Origin: Burkholderia sp. WSM2232
Lineage (GTDB): Bacteria > Pseudomonadota > Gammaproteobacteria > Burkholderiales > Burkholderiaceae
Direction of reading: 5' to 3'
Length of the DNA stretch: 64,000 nt
NCBI RefSeq assembly: GCF_000472545.1
Contig: NZ_AWZV01000018.1
Location: 73,798-137,797 of the forward strand
Each line of letters begins with the position of its first letter. The first letter of the stretch is position 1. Positions 1-9,544 of this stretch are shown piece by piece. Under the pieces are notes generated by a model, which was given only the letters and a program-made list of their open reading frames with translations, was not told the DNA's origin and did no database searches. The position numbers and the translations under genes are program-made.

Positions 1-2840
1 GGGTGGGGACGGAGATTGTCGGCGGATTCGTCTTCCAGCGCATCGGCAGCGTGCGTTACGTCGGGCGGCGTGTCCACCGGCAGCGTAAACCAGAAACGCG
101 CGCCTTCGACACGGCCCACGGCTCGTCCCGTCGCAGCCAGCGGCCCTGCATCTTGCGCCGATAAACGATTGATCGCGCCTATGCTGCCGCCGTGCGCCTC
201 GACAATCGCGCGGCAAATCGCAAGGCCGAGGCCGATGCCGGGCTTCGCCGACTCCTTCTCGCCGCGCGTGAATTTCTCGAACACGCGTGCTTCCATGCCT
301 GCGGGCAGGCCGGGCCCGTTATCGTCGACGTTCACGCGCACGAACGACTTGCCGTCCTCGTCGAAGCGCTGCGCGCCGATGGTCAACGGCGTACCTGGCG
401 GCGTGTATTTCGCGGCGTTTTCGAAAAGGTTCGAGAAGAGCCGCTCCATCAGCACGGCGTCGAGGTGAAGCAATGGCAAATCGGCTGCCAGTTCGACCCG
501 AACCGGGCGCCCGGCCAGCACGCGGCGGCAGGCGCGCAGCGCGGCGCCCACGGTTTCCTCCAGCAGCGTCCACTGGCGGTTCAGTTGCAGGCTGCCCGCC
601 TGCAGGCGCGCCATGTCGAGCAGATTCGTCACGATGCCCGTCATGCGCAGCGCTTCTTCATGGATCGCTTCCACGAGTTCATCGTCGCGCCGCGCGTCCC
701 CCGCATGCTTACGCGATTGCGCGAGCATAGACGAAAAGCCCACGATGGTCGTGAGCGGCGTACGCAAGTCGTGCGAAATCGCAGACAGCAGCGAGTTGCG
801 CAATCGTTCGGATTCCATACTGACCAGCGCGTCGCGCGCGATGTCCACGTAATGCACGCGTTCCAGCGCGAGCGCGATTTGTGCGGCGAAGGCGTCGAGC
901 ATGCGTTGCTGCTCGGGCACGCTCAGTTCGCGTTCGTCGCGCAACACCACGGCGAGCACGCCGCGCGTGCGCATCGGGGCCTTCAGCGGAAGATACAGGG
1001 CGGCGGCCGCCGGCAGCGTATCGGTGCCGTGCCCCGCCGGCTTCTGGTGATCGTAGGTCCACTGGCCGACGTCGGTATCGAGGAGCTCGCCCTCGAGCGT
1101 GATCGCTGCGTCCGCGTCTTCGATCTTCTGCCGGACCCGATCCGCGCTGTCGGGCAGCAGGATCGCGACGCGCGCGCCGAACACCTCGCTCACGTGGCGG
1201 CTGCCGATGCCGACAATCTGCTCGGCGGTCAGCGCAGCAGCGAGTTCGCGCGCCATCGCATACATCGCACCCGTGCGCTGTTCGCGGCGCCGTGCGACCC
1301 GCGCTTCGCGCCGCAAGCTCGACGTGAGATGGCTGATCACCAGCGAAGTCAGCAACATGCCGAAGAACGTCAGCAGATACTGCGTGTCCGACACCGACAA
1401 CGACAAGCGCGGCGGCACGAAGAAAAAGTCAAAGGCCGCCACGCTCATGAACGACAGCAACACGCCGGGCCCGCGTCCCAGCTTCGCCGCGGCAAAGATC
1501 ACGCCGAGCAGGTACAGCATGACGAGGTTGGTCAGATCAATACGGGCGAGCAACTGGCTCGCCACCACGGTAATGCCCGCGCAGATCGCCAGTGCAAACG
1601 CGTAGGCGCGGGGCGGCGAGCGGCGCTCGCGCGCGGCGCTCAACGCGTCGCGCCAGGCGTTGGCGGTCGTGTCGAGCAGCCGGCGCTGCTCGCCGCTGCC
1701 ACCGGCGGACGACAGGCCAATCAGCGTGATGTCGGCATGGCTTCCCTGCTCGGCGAGGCGCTCGCCAAGCGGCCGGCGCAACCAGCGTGCGATGCCGGTT
1801 CGCGTCGATGCACCCGCCACCAGCTTCGACACGTTGCGAGCCTGCGCATAACCGGTGAGCGCGGCAACCGCATCGGTGCCGGCGAGCGTGGCGGTTTCCG
1901 CACCCAGTTCCGCGGCAAGCTTCAACGCATTGAGCGTGCGTTCGCGACGCGCGTCGGGCAAGCGCTGCAAGGCGGGCGTTTCGACATACACGGCGATCCA
2001 GTCCGCCTTCAGACTGGCGGCAAGACGCGCCGCCGCGCGCACCAGCATCGGCGCTTCGGGACCGGGGCCCACGCACACCAGCAAGCGCTCGCGCGCCTGC
2101 CAGATGCGTTCGATCGAACGGTCTGCGCGATACTCGTGCATCTGCGCATCGACACGGTCCGCCGTGCGGCGCAGCGCAAGCTCGCGCAGCGCGATCAGAT
2201 TGCCTTTGCGAAAGAAATTGCGCACCGCGCGCTCGGCCTGCTGCGCGAGGTACACCTTGCCGTCGCGCATGCGATCGAGCAGTTCCTCGGCAGGCAGATC
2301 GACCAGCGTGACTTCATCGGCGCGATCGAACACGCGGTCAGGCACCGTCTCCCACACGCGAATGCCGGTGATCTGTCCCACCACGTCGTTCAGGCTTTCC
2401 AGATGCTGAACGTTGACCGTGGTGTACACGTCGATGCCGGCGTCGAGCAGTTCATAGACGTCCTGCCAGCGCTTCAGATGCCGCGCGCCCTGCACGTTCG
2501 AATGCGCAAGCTCGTCGACGAGTATTAGTTGCGGCTTGCGCGCAAGCGCCGCGTCGAGGTCGAATTCGCCGAGCTTGCGGCCACGGTATTCGATCTGCGC
2601 AAGCGGCAACAGGTCGAGACCTTCGAGCAGCGCCGCCGTTTCGCCGCGCCCATGCGTTTCGGCGATACCGACCAGCACGTCCGCGCCTTCGTCGCGACGG
2701 CGACGCGCCGCCTGCAACATCGCATAGGTCTTGCCGACGCCCGCCGACGCGCCGAAGAAAATCTTCAGCTTGCCGCGCTGACGTTTTTGTTCGTCACGCT
2801 GCAGTTTGTCGAGCAGTTCGTCAGGATCGGGGCGGTTCAT
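1..2840 (-). CDS. kdpD: Osmosensitive potassium channel sensor kinase KdpD (3' end missing)
   Basis: Membrane sensor kinase that controls kdp transcription with the response regulator KdpE. The frame is open on the minus strand from an ATG at 2840 to the window edge, so about 946 residues are visible and the last few plus the stop are missing. It starts with a KdpD sensor domain holding a P-loop (GASAGVGKT, about residues 26-34), then a USP-like region, four hydrophobic segments near the middle, a GAF-like region, a HisKA box (SAISHDLRTPL) and an ATPase domain with DNGPGLP and GIGLGLAI. It lies 216 bases after kdpC. kdpE would be expected just beyond the window, which is inference. Identification is secure. 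Confidence 0.96.
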   Translation of the reverse strand, partial: MNRPDPDELLDKLQRDEQKRQRGKLKIFFGASAGVGKTYAMLQAARRRRDEGADVLVGIAETHGRGETAALLEGLDLLPLAQIEYRGRKLGEFDLDAALARKPQLILVDELAHSNVQGARHLKRWQDVYELLDAGIDVYTTVNVQHLESLNDVVGQITGIRVWETVPDRVFDRADEVTLVDLPAEELLDRMRDGKVYLAQQAERAVRNFFRKGNLIALRELALRRTADRVDAQMHEYRADRSIERIWQARERLLVCVGPGPEAPMLVRAAARLAASLKADWIAVYVETPALQRLPDARRERTLNALKLAAELGAETATLAGTDAVAALTGYAQARNVSKLVAGASTRTGIARWLRRPLGERLAEQGSHADITLIGLSSAGGSGEQRRLLDTTANAWRDALSAARERRSPPRAYAFALAICAGITVVASQLLARIDLTNLVMLYLLGVIFAAAKLGRGPGVLLSFMSVAAFDFFFVPPRLSLSVSDTQYLLTFFGMLLTSLVISHLTSSLRREARVARRREQRTGAMYAMARELAAALTAEQIVGIGSRHVSEVFGARVAILLPDSADRVRQKIEDADAAITLEGELLDTDVGQWTYDHQKPAGHGTDTLPAAAALYLPLKAPMRTRGVLAVVLRDERELSVPEQQRMLDAFAAQIALALERVHYVDIARDALVSMESERLRNSLLSAISHDLRTPLTTIVGFSSMLAQSRKHAGDARRDDELVEAIHEEALRMTGIVTNLLDMARLQAGSLQLNRQWTLLEETVGAALRACRRVLAGRPVRVELAADLPLLHLDAVLMERLFSNLFENAAKYTPPGTPLTIGAQRFDEDGKSFVRVNVDDNGPGLPAGMEARVFEKFTRGEKESAKPGIGLGLAICRAIVEAHGGSIGAINRLSAQDAGPLAATGRAVGRVEGARFWFTLPVDTPPDVTHAADALEDESADNLRPH

Positions 2841-3056
2841 GCGTTGGTGTTGTCGTTGTATGCGTGCGGTTTTGTGTGCGTTGGTGTGTGCGGTTTTGCG
2901 TGCAATGGTGGCACGCCGGCGGCTTCGCGGCAAATGGGCCTCGCATGGTCACCATTCACGCGCACACATGCCGCCCGCCCATCGGCCTAGTGACGCCACC
3001 ATCCACGCACATCAGCAAAACGCCACGGACGCAACCGCTTTACGCGACCACGGCAC

Positions 3057-3635
3057 TCAACCACGAGTCCTTTCGTCGAGTGCGAGGTTCAGTTGCAGCA
3101 CATTCACGCGTGGCTCGCCCAGCACGCCAAATTGACGCCCGCTCGTATACCGCTCAACCAGCGCTTCTACGTCGTTCGTCGCCAGCCCGCGCGCTTTTGC
3201 CACTCGCGCGATCTGATACGCGGCGGCCGCCGGGCTGATCTCGGGGTCGAGACCGCTGCCCGACGAGGTCACGAGATCCACCGGCACCGGCTTCGAAAGA
3301 TCTGTACCGGCGGCCTTCAACGCGTCGATGCGGCCTTTCATTTCGTCGAGCAACGCAGGATTGGTCGGCCCGAGGTTCGAGCCGCCCGAAGCCTGCGCGT
3401 TATAGGGCATGGGACTCGTCGCCGACAGGCGTCCCCAGAAGTACTGAGGCGCGTCGAACTGCTGACCGATCAGCTTCGAGCCGACCACCTTGCCGTCGTG
3501 CTCGATCAGACTGCCATTCGCTTCGTCGTGCATGAGCGTCTGACCGAGCGCGGTCACCAACGCAGGATAAGCGAGACCGGTCACGGCGCTCAGCACCGCA
3601 AAAATGACGATCAACGGACGCAACAGATTCTTCAT
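3057..3635 (-). CDS. kdpC: Potassium-transporting ATPase subunit C
   Basis: Single-span subunit of the KdpFABC pump, which stabilises the complex and increases ATP affinity in the inner membrane. It has 192 residues, the usual length. One N-terminal hydrophobic segment (about residues 5-27) is followed by a periplasmic domain with the family pattern around YFWGRLS and SGSGLDPEISP. The ATG at 3635 lies 24 bases after the kdpB stop, consistent with cotranscription. Confidence 0.97.
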   Translation of the reverse strand: MKNLLRPLIVIFAVLSAVTGLAYPALVTALGQTLMHDEANGSLIEHDGKVVGSKLIGQQFDAPQYFWGRLSATSPMPYNAQASGGSNLGPTNPALLDEMKGRIDALKAAGTDLSKPVPVDLVTSSGSGLDPEISPAAAAYQIARVAKARGLATNDVEALVERYTSGRQFGVLGEPRVNVLQLNLALDERTRG

Positions 3636-3659
3636 GATGATTGTTTCCTCGTAACTGCC

Positions 3660-5756
3660 TTAGACCCAGCCGCATGCGGCCAGCACCATATCGATCAACT
3701 TGATGCCGATGAACGGCACCACGATTCCGCCGAGCCCGTAGACGAGCAGATTGCGCCGCAACAGAACGGCCGCGCCAAGCGCGCGATACCGCACGCCCTT
3801 CAACGCGAGCGGTATCAGCAGCACGATAATCAGCGCATTGAAAATGACTGCCGACATGATCGCGGAGGCGGGCGTCGCGAGATGCATCACGTTGAGCGCA
3901 TTCAACGCCGGATAAGTGGTCGCGAACGCGGCCGGAATGATCGCGAAGTATTTGGCGAGGTCGTTTGCAATCGAGAACGTGGTCAGGGAGCCGCGCGTCA
4001 TCAGCATCTGCTTGCCGATCTCAACGATCTCGATCAGCTTGGTCGGATTCGAATCCAGGTCCACCATGTTGCCGGCTTCTTTCGCGGCCTGCGTGCCGGT
4101 GTTCATCGCCACTGCGACATCGGCCTGTGCGAGCGCGGGCGCGTCGTTGGTGCCGTCGCCGGTCATCGCGACGAGCCGGCCTTCGGCCTGATGCGCGCGA
4201 ATCGTGGCGAGCTTCGCTTCGGGCGTGGCTTCAGCAAGGAAATCGTCCACGCCGGCTTCGGCCGCGATTGCCGCCGCGGTCAGGCGGTTGTCGCCCGTCA
4301 CCATCACGGTCTTGATGCCCATCTTGCGCAGTTCGGCAAAGCGCTCCTTGATGCCGCCTTTCACCACGTCCTTCAACTCGATCACGCCCAGTACGCGCGC
4401 GCCCTGCTGCCCTTTCTCCGCGACCACGAGCGGCGTGCTGCCGCGCCGCGCGACCTCCGCCACCGCGTTGCTGACTTCGTGCGGAAAGCGGCCGCCGTGC
4501 GCTTCGACGTAGTGCTTCACGGCGTCGGCCGCGCCCTTGCGGATTTCCCGGTTGGGAAGATCGACGCCGCTCATGCGCGTTTGCGCGGTGAACGCGAGAA
4601 ACTCCGCGTGCAGCGACGCCATATCGCGCTGCCGGATATTGAAGCGCTGCTTGGCGAGCACGACGATGCTGCGGCCTTCGGGTGTCTCGTCGGCGAGCGA
4701 CGAAAGCTGGGCCGCGTCCGCAAGCGCCTCCTCGGTGAGACCTGGCGCAGGTATGAACAGCGACGCCTGGCGGTTGCCGAGCGTGATCGTGCCGGTCTTG
4801 TCGAGCAGCAGCACGTCCACGTCGCCAGCCGCTTCCACCGCGCGGCCCGAAGTGGCAATGACATTCGCCTGCATCATGCGGCTCATGCCGGCCACGCCGA
4901 TTGCCGATAACAATCCGCCGATAGTGGTTGGAATCAGGCACACCAGCAGCGCGACCAGGGCGGTAATCGTCACCACGTGCCCCGCCGCATTTGCCAGATG
5001 CGCGGCTTCCACCGAAAACATCGAGAACGGCAGCAACGTCGCGGTGGCGAGCAACATGACGATGGTCAACGCAACCAGCAGAATGGTCAGCGCGATCTCG
5101 TTGGGCGTTTTTTGCCGCTTCGCGCCCTCGACCATTGCGATCATGCGATCGAGAAACGCCTCGCCCGGGTTCGCGGTGACGCGTACCACGATCCAGTCGG
5201 AGAGCACGCGCGTGCCGCCCGTGACCGACGAGAAGTCGCCGCCCGACTCGCGGATCACCGGCGCGGATTCGCCGGTGATCGCCGATTCGTCGACCGAGGC
5301 GACGCCCTCGAGCACTTCGCCGTCGGCGGGAATCACGTCGCCAGTCTCGACCAGCACGACGTCGCCGCGGCGCAGATCCGAAGCCGTGACGATACGCACC
5401 GGCGACTTCGGATGCGGCTCGTTGAGCTTTTTCGCCATCACGTCTTTCTTCGCGCTGCGCAGCGCCGCAGCCTGCGCTTTCGAGCGCCCCTCGGCGAGCG
5501 CTTCCGCGAAGTTCGCGAACAGCACCGTGAACCACAACCACAGCGTGACGGCGAGAATGAAGCCCGCGGGCGCCTCGGCCTCGCCGGCGAGCGCGGCGAA
5601 CCATAGAACCGTCGTCAGGATGCTGCCCACGTAGACGCAGAACATCACGGGATTACGCAACTGCGTGCGCGGCGTGAGTTTCTTGAATGAGTCCATGATC
5701 GCCGGGCGCAGCAGCGCCGGGTCGAACATGGATCCCGTTGCAGTATGTTCAGTCAT
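3660..5756 (-). CDS. kdpB: Potassium-transporting P-type ATPase catalytic subunit B
   Basis: ATP-hydrolysing subunit of the KdpFABC potassium pump. It has 698 residues, normal for the family. P-type ATPase signatures are intact: TGES at 161-164 in the actuator domain, the phosphorylation motif DKTGT at 319-323, and GDGTNDAPAL in the P domain. Several transmembrane segments flank these domains. The ATG at 5756 follows kdpA by 76 bases. No disruptive change was seen, so the pump looks functional. Confidence 0.98.
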   Translation of the reverse strand: MTEHTATGSMFDPALLRPAIMDSFKKLTPRTQLRNPVMFCVYVGSILTTVLWFAALAGEAEAPAGFILAVTLWLWFTVLFANFAEALAEGRSKAQAAALRSAKKDVMAKKLNEPHPKSPVRIVTASDLRRGDVVLVETGDVIPADGEVLEGVASVDESAITGESAPVIRESGGDFSSVTGGTRVLSDWIVVRVTANPGEAFLDRMIAMVEGAKRQKTPNEIALTILLVALTIVMLLATATLLPFSMFSVEAAHLANAAGHVVTITALVALLVCLIPTTIGGLLSAIGVAGMSRMMQANVIATSGRAVEAAGDVDVLLLDKTGTITLGNRQASLFIPAPGLTEEALADAAQLSSLADETPEGRSIVVLAKQRFNIRQRDMASLHAEFLAFTAQTRMSGVDLPNREIRKGAADAVKHYVEAHGGRFPHEVSNAVAEVARRGSTPLVVAEKGQQGARVLGVIELKDVVKGGIKERFAELRKMGIKTVMVTGDNRLTAAAIAAEAGVDDFLAEATPEAKLATIRAHQAEGRLVAMTGDGTNDAPALAQADVAVAMNTGTQAAKEAGNMVDLDSNPTKLIEIVEIGKQMLMTRGSLTTFSIANDLAKYFAIIPAAFATTYPALNALNVMHLATPASAIMSAVIFNALIIVLLIPLALKGVRYRALGAAVLLRRNLLVYGLGGIVVPFIGIKLIDMVLAACGWV

Positions 5757-5832
5757 TGAATCCTCGAAATTCGCATTGCCTGCTGACGCGCGCGCGAGCG
5801 CGCATCGACTCGCTGCCTGTCATCGCGCCGCG

Positions 5833-7638
5833 TCAGTGCGCGCCCATCATCGTCAGATGTTCGACGCCGGGGCCGAGCGCCAGCGCGGGCACGTAGGTGA
5901 GCGCGCCGACAAGCAGCACGGTGCCGAGCAACAGCACGACGAAGAGCGGACCATGCGTGGGCAAGGTGCCGCCCGTCACGCCGATACGTTTCTTTGCGGC
6001 CAGCGAGCCGGCAATCGCGAGCACCGGAACGATGGTGCCGAAGCGGCCGAACCACATCGCGATGGCGGTCAGCCAGTTGTAGAACGGCGTGCCCACGGTC
6101 AGGCCCGCGAACGCGCTGCCGTTGTTGTTCGCAGCGGAGCTGAACGCGTAGAGAATTTCGGAGAAGCCGTGCGCACCCGGGTTCGCGATACCCGCCTTGC
6201 CGGCGTCGCTCAGCACCGCGATCGAGGTGCCGACCAGCACCAGCAGCGGCGTCAGCAGCACGACAATGGAGACCATCTTCATCTCATACGCTTCGATCTT
6301 CTTGCCGACATACTCGGGCGTGCGGCCGATCATCAGACCCGCCACGAACACCGCGAGCAATGCGAATACGAGCATGCCGTACAGCCCCGAGCCGACCCCG
6401 CCGAAAATGACTTCGCCAAGCTGCATCAACAGCAGCGGATAGAGCCCGCCAAGCGGCGTGAGCGAGTCGTGCATGTTGGCGACTGCGCCGCACGAAGCCG
6501 CTGTGGTCGCAATCGTAAAGATGCCGGACTGTGCGATGCCGAAGCGTGTTTCCTTGCCCTCCGTGTTGCCGCCGGACTGCATGGCGTTCGCCGACTGGTC
6601 CACATGCAACGCGGCAAACGCGGGATTGCCGCCCTGCTCCGCACCTATCTCGGCGAATACGCACACGCCGAACGCAATGGTCATCGCAGCGAGTACCGCA
6701 ATGCCCTGGCGGCGGTCCGCGATCACCCGGCCGAACACCAGCGCGAGCGCCGCCGGAATGATCAGGATGGCGAACATTTGCAGGAAGTTGGAGAACGGTG
6801 TCGGATTTTCAAAAGGGTGCGCCGAGTTGCCGTTGAAAAAGCCGCCGCCGTTCGTGCCGAGCATCTTGATCGCTTCCTGCGAAGCGACCGGGCCCATCGC
6901 GAGAGTCTGCGTGCTGACGGGCGTATCGACAGTCAGCGCATTGCCCTTCGCGTCCTTCAGCGGATTGCCCTGCGCATCCAGCTTCGGCGCGGCGTAGCTC
7001 GTGGTCTGCAAGGTGGATACGTTCTCGTAGGCCTTGAAATTCTGGATCACGCCCTGGCTCATCAGCAGCGTGGCGAGAATGATCGACATCGGCAGCAGGA
7101 CGTATAGCGCGACGCGCGTCAGGTCGACCCAGAAGTTGCCGATGGTCTGCGCGGTATGACGCGCGAAACCGCGCAGCAGCGCAATCGCCACCACGATGCC
7201 GGTCGCAGCGGACAGGAAGTTCTGCACGGTCAAGCCGAGCATCTGCGTGAGGTAGCCGACCGTTTGCTCGGGCGTGTAGTCCTGCCAGTTGGTGTTGGTC
7301 ACGAAACTGACGGCGGTGTTGAACGCGCCGTCTACGGTCATCGCGCCCAGTTGCTGCGGATTGCCGGGCAGCCAGCCTTGCACGCGCAACAGCACGTACA
7401 GGAACACCGCGCCGAGGACGTTGAATGCAATCGTGGCGACCGCGTACTGCTTCCAGCTCATTTCGCTCGACGGGTCCACACCGGCCATGCGATACAGGAG
7501 CCGCTCGAGCGGCGCGCCGATGCGCAGCACGCGCGAGCTGCCGTCCATCACGCCGCCGAGATAGCGCGCGAGCGGCACCGCCGCGGCAAGCAGCACAACG
7601 ATGAAGAGCCCGGCCTGCAGAACATTGTTCGAATTCAT
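5833..7638 (-). CDS. kdpA: Potassium-transporting ATPase subunit A
   Basis: Potassium-binding, channel-like subunit of the Kdp pump with about ten membrane spans. The start is set at the ATG at 7638 (protein beginning MNSNNVLQAG), giving 601 residues, the usual size. A longer frame extends upstream but would run through kdpF. The start overlaps the kdpF stop by four bases (ATGA), the normal arrangement for translational coupling. The pore-loop region containing NGGGFFNGNSAHPFENPTP is visible and typical. Confidence 0.97.
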   Translation of the reverse strand: MNSNNVLQAGLFIVVLLAAAVPLARYLGGVMDGSSRVLRIGAPLERLLYRMAGVDPSSEMSWKQYAVATIAFNVLGAVFLYVLLRVQGWLPGNPQQLGAMTVDGAFNTAVSFVTNTNWQDYTPEQTVGYLTQMLGLTVQNFLSAATGIVVAIALLRGFARHTAQTIGNFWVDLTRVALYVLLPMSIILATLLMSQGVIQNFKAYENVSTLQTTSYAAPKLDAQGNPLKDAKGNALTVDTPVSTQTLAMGPVASQEAIKMLGTNGGGFFNGNSAHPFENPTPFSNFLQMFAILIIPAALALVFGRVIADRRQGIAVLAAMTIAFGVCVFAEIGAEQGGNPAFAALHVDQSANAMQSGGNTEGKETRFGIAQSGIFTIATTAASCGAVANMHDSLTPLGGLYPLLLMQLGEVIFGGVGSGLYGMLVFALLAVFVAGLMIGRTPEYVGKKIEAYEMKMVSIVVLLTPLLVLVGTSIAVLSDAGKAGIANPGAHGFSEILYAFSSAANNNGSAFAGLTVGTPFYNWLTAIAMWFGRFGTIVPVLAIAGSLAAKKRIGVTGGTLPTHGPLFVVLLLGTVLLVGALTYVPALALGPGVEHLTMMGAH

Positions 7639-7727
7639 TCGATGTCCTCCGCGCGCAAAAGCGCATAGACCAGGTACGCGAACAGCAGCGCGGTCGCGGC
7701 GCCCGACATCCACAGCATCCAGTTCAT
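7635..7727 (-). CDS. kdpF: Potassium-transporting ATPase small subunit F
   Basis: A 30-residue, single-span membrane peptide that stabilises the KdpABC complex. The sequence runs MNWMLWMSGAATALLFAYLV and ends YALLRAEDIE, very close to the KdpF pattern of a hydrophobic helix followed by ALLRAE. The ATG at 7727 overlaps the upstream 37-residue ORF by ATGA, and its TGA overlaps the kdpA start the same way. Confidence 0.93.
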   Translation of the reverse strand: MNWMLWMSGAATALLFAYLVYALLRAEDIE

Positions 7728-7837
7728 GAGCGCGCTCCCTGCCCGCGCCGCGACAGCAGCAGCTTCTCGCAGCCGGCGATCAGTGCAAAGGTCAGCGCGG
7801 CAAAAAGCGCAATGGCCCCGACGTACAGCACATCCAT
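7724..7837 (-). CDS. Small membrane peptide heading the kdp operon
   Basis: A 37-residue ORF beginning MDVLYVGAIALFAALTFALI and ending with a Gly-Cys and a basic tail. It holds one predicted membrane helix. It is the first gene before kdpF and shares an ATGA overlap with it, so it should be translated as part of the operon. Similar short ORFs occur upstream of kdpF in other proteobacteria and are often given unhelpful database names; that is from memory. The function is unknown. A role as an extra pump subunit or assembly peptide is only inference from position. A longer frame extends upstream, but the ATG at 7837 sits best with the operon start. Confidence 0.7.
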   Translation of the reverse strand: MDVLYVGAIALFAALTFALIAGCEKLLLSRRGQGARS

Positions 7838-7964
7838 TTTTGTTCTCCATTGACGGACTTTGGATAGCCGCAACGATAGTCGCGAGCGCGTAAAGACCTG
7901 GTCAAAGCTCGCACAGGCCGTATAAAAATCGCGTAAACGGAGAGAACCGACAGCCATAAGAACC

Positions 7965-7998
7965 AAGGGCCGCTCCATCGTGAGATGGAACGGCCCTT
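7965..7998 (-). terminator. Hairpin terminator after the quinone oxidoreductase gene
   Basis: Inverted repeat: 7965-7979 pairs with 7984-7998 (AAGGGCCG.TCCATC against its complement, one mismatch) around a four-base loop. It lies 27 bases downstream of the qor stop on the minus strand and just upstream of the kdp promoter region. It probably stops readthrough into kdp. The T run is weak, so the termination mechanism is inferred. Confidence 0.7.
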
Positions 7999-8025
7999 GT
8001 GGTCCGCCAAAAAAACGTGACGAGG

Positions 8026-9000
8026 CTACGGCAGCAGGATCGTCGAGCCGGTAGTCTTGCGCGCTTCGAGGTCCGCGTGCGCCTGTCCGACGTCGGCGAG
8101 CGCGTAGCGCTGATTGATGCTCGTCTTAACCTTGCCCGAAGTCAGCACGCCGAACAGGTCGGCGGTCATCGCCTCGTAGTCGCTGCGCTTGCCTATATAC
8201 GTGAACAGCGTGGGACGCGTGAAGAACAGCGAGCCGCGTCCCGCGAATTCCGACGAGTCGATAGGCGGCAGCGGCCCGGACGCATTGCCGAAGCTCACGA
8301 ACATGCCGAGCGGCGCGAGGCAATCCAGAGAGCCGGCAAACGTGTCTTTGCCGATGGAGTCGTACACGACCGGCACGCCCGCGCCGTTGGTGATCTCGCG
8401 CACGCGCTTCGTGAAGTTCTCGCGCGTGTAGACGATGGCGTGGTCGCACCCGTGCGCTTTGGCGATCTCCGCTTTTTCGTCGGAGCCCACGGTGCCGATC
8501 ACGGTCGCGCCGAGCGCCTTCGCCCACTGGCAAACCAGCAGGCCGACGCCGCCCGCCGCGGCCTGAATCAGGATCGTGTCGCCGGCTTTCACCGGGTACG
8601 TGCGGCGCAGCAGGTATTGCGCGGTGAGCCCTTGCAGCATCACCGAGGCGGCCTGTTCGTCGCTGATCGCGTCCGGCAGCCTGATCACCTGCGCCGCCGG
8701 CAGCACGCGCTCCTGCGCATAGGCGCCGGGCGGCCGCGCCACGTAGGCGACGCGGTCGCCCGCTTGCAGACCGCTCACACCCGTACCGACCGCCGTCACT
8801 TCTCCGGCGGCTTCCATGCCGAGGCCGCCCGGCAAGGGCAGCGGATACAGGCCGGTGCGAAAGTACACGTCGATATAGTTGAGCCCGACCGCCGTCTGAC
8901 GGATGCGGATTTCGCCCGCCGCCGGCTCGCCCACTTCGACGTCGACCCATTTCATCACTTCGGGCCCGCCGGTTTTATCGAATCGGATTGCTTTGACCAT
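8026..9000 (-). CDS. qor: NADPH:quinone oxidoreductase (Qor family)
   Basis: Zinc-independent medium-chain dehydrogenase that reduces quinones with NADPH in the cytosol. It has 324 residues, typical of Qor. The GroES-like N-terminal half includes TAVGLNYIDVYFRTGLY and PGGLGMEAAGEV. The Rossmann half has the nucleotide-binding loop QAAAGGVGLLVCQWAK. The ATG at 9000 follows GGAGACGTG-like purine-rich sequence on the minus strand. It is followed by a hairpin terminator. The family is secure; the precise substrate is not. Confidence 0.92.
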   Translation of the reverse strand: MVKAIRFDKTGGPEVMKWVDVEVGEPAAGEIRIRQTAVGLNYIDVYFRTGLYPLPLPGGLGMEAAGEVTAVGTGVSGLQAGDRVAYVARPPGAYAQERVLPAAQVIRLPDAISDEQAASVMLQGLTAQYLLRRTYPVKAGDTILIQAAAGGVGLLVCQWAKALGATVIGTVGSDEKAEIAKAHGCDHAIVYTRENFTKRVREITNGAGVPVVYDSIGKDTFAGSLDCLAPLGMFVSFGNASGPLPPIDSSEFAGRGSLFFTRPTLFTYIGKRSDYEAMTADLFGVLTSGKVKTSINQRYALADVGQAHADLEARKTTGSTILLP

Positions 9001-9063
9001 TCACGTCTCCTTGATGGCGAATGCCGGCTGATGGTGTCGCCGGAATACCCGGCGCATGCAGCG

Positions 9064-9453
9064 TCAGACCTGTTGCGTGAGGCGCAGTGTCAGCACGTCG
9101 AGAACCATGCGCGCCGTCGAAATGTTGGTCGCGCACGGAATGTTGTGCACGTCGCACGCGCGCACCAGCGCGTTGATGTCCGGCTCGTGCGGTTGCGGCG
9201 TCATCGGATCGCGCAGGAAAATCACCATGTCCACGCGCCCTTCCGCGAGTTGCGCGCCGATCTGCAGGTCGCCGCCATGCGGACCGGACAGCATGCGCTC
9301 CACCTGCAGGCCATGTGCTTCGCTGATGCGCCCGCCCGTCGTGCCGGTCGCGATGATGTCGCAGCGCCGCAGCGTGTCGACGTATTCGCCGGCGAGGCGG
9401 ACGATGTCGTCCTTCTTGTGATCGTGCGCGATCAGCGCGATGCGGGTGGTCAT
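9064..9453 (-). CDS. mgsA: Methylglyoxal synthase
   Basis: Converts dihydroxyacetone phosphate to methylglyoxal and phosphate, a bypass that relieves sugar-phosphate stress. It has 129 residues. The family core is intact: ALIAHDHKK at the N-terminus, TGTTGG (phosphate binding), GPHGGDLQIG with the catalytic Asp, and FLRDPMTPQPHEPDI. It lies 63 bases upstream of qor on the same strand. No defect seen. Confidence 0.96.
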   Translation of the reverse strand: MTTRIALIAHDHKKDDIVRLAGEYVDTLRRCDIIATGTTGGRISEAHGLQVERMLSGPHGGDLQIGAQLAEGRVDMVIFLRDPMTPQPHEPDINALVRACDVHNIPCATNISTARMVLDVLTLRLTQQV

Positions 9454-9544
9454 GACGTAAGACTCCTCAAACCGTTGTGATTGTCGTTGTTGTGATGCCG
9501 CGGCGGCTGTTGCAGCGGCTGTTGCGGCGACGCAGGTATGCGCA

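Noticed and set aside
192..2528. 778-codon open frame on the plus strand
   Set aside because: It is the antisense shadow of kdpD, His/Arg/Gln-rich with no domain; the minus-strand kdpD frame explains the region.
3093..4910. 605-codon open frame on the plus strand
   Set aside because: Antisense shadow of kdpB and kdpC in G+C-rich DNA.
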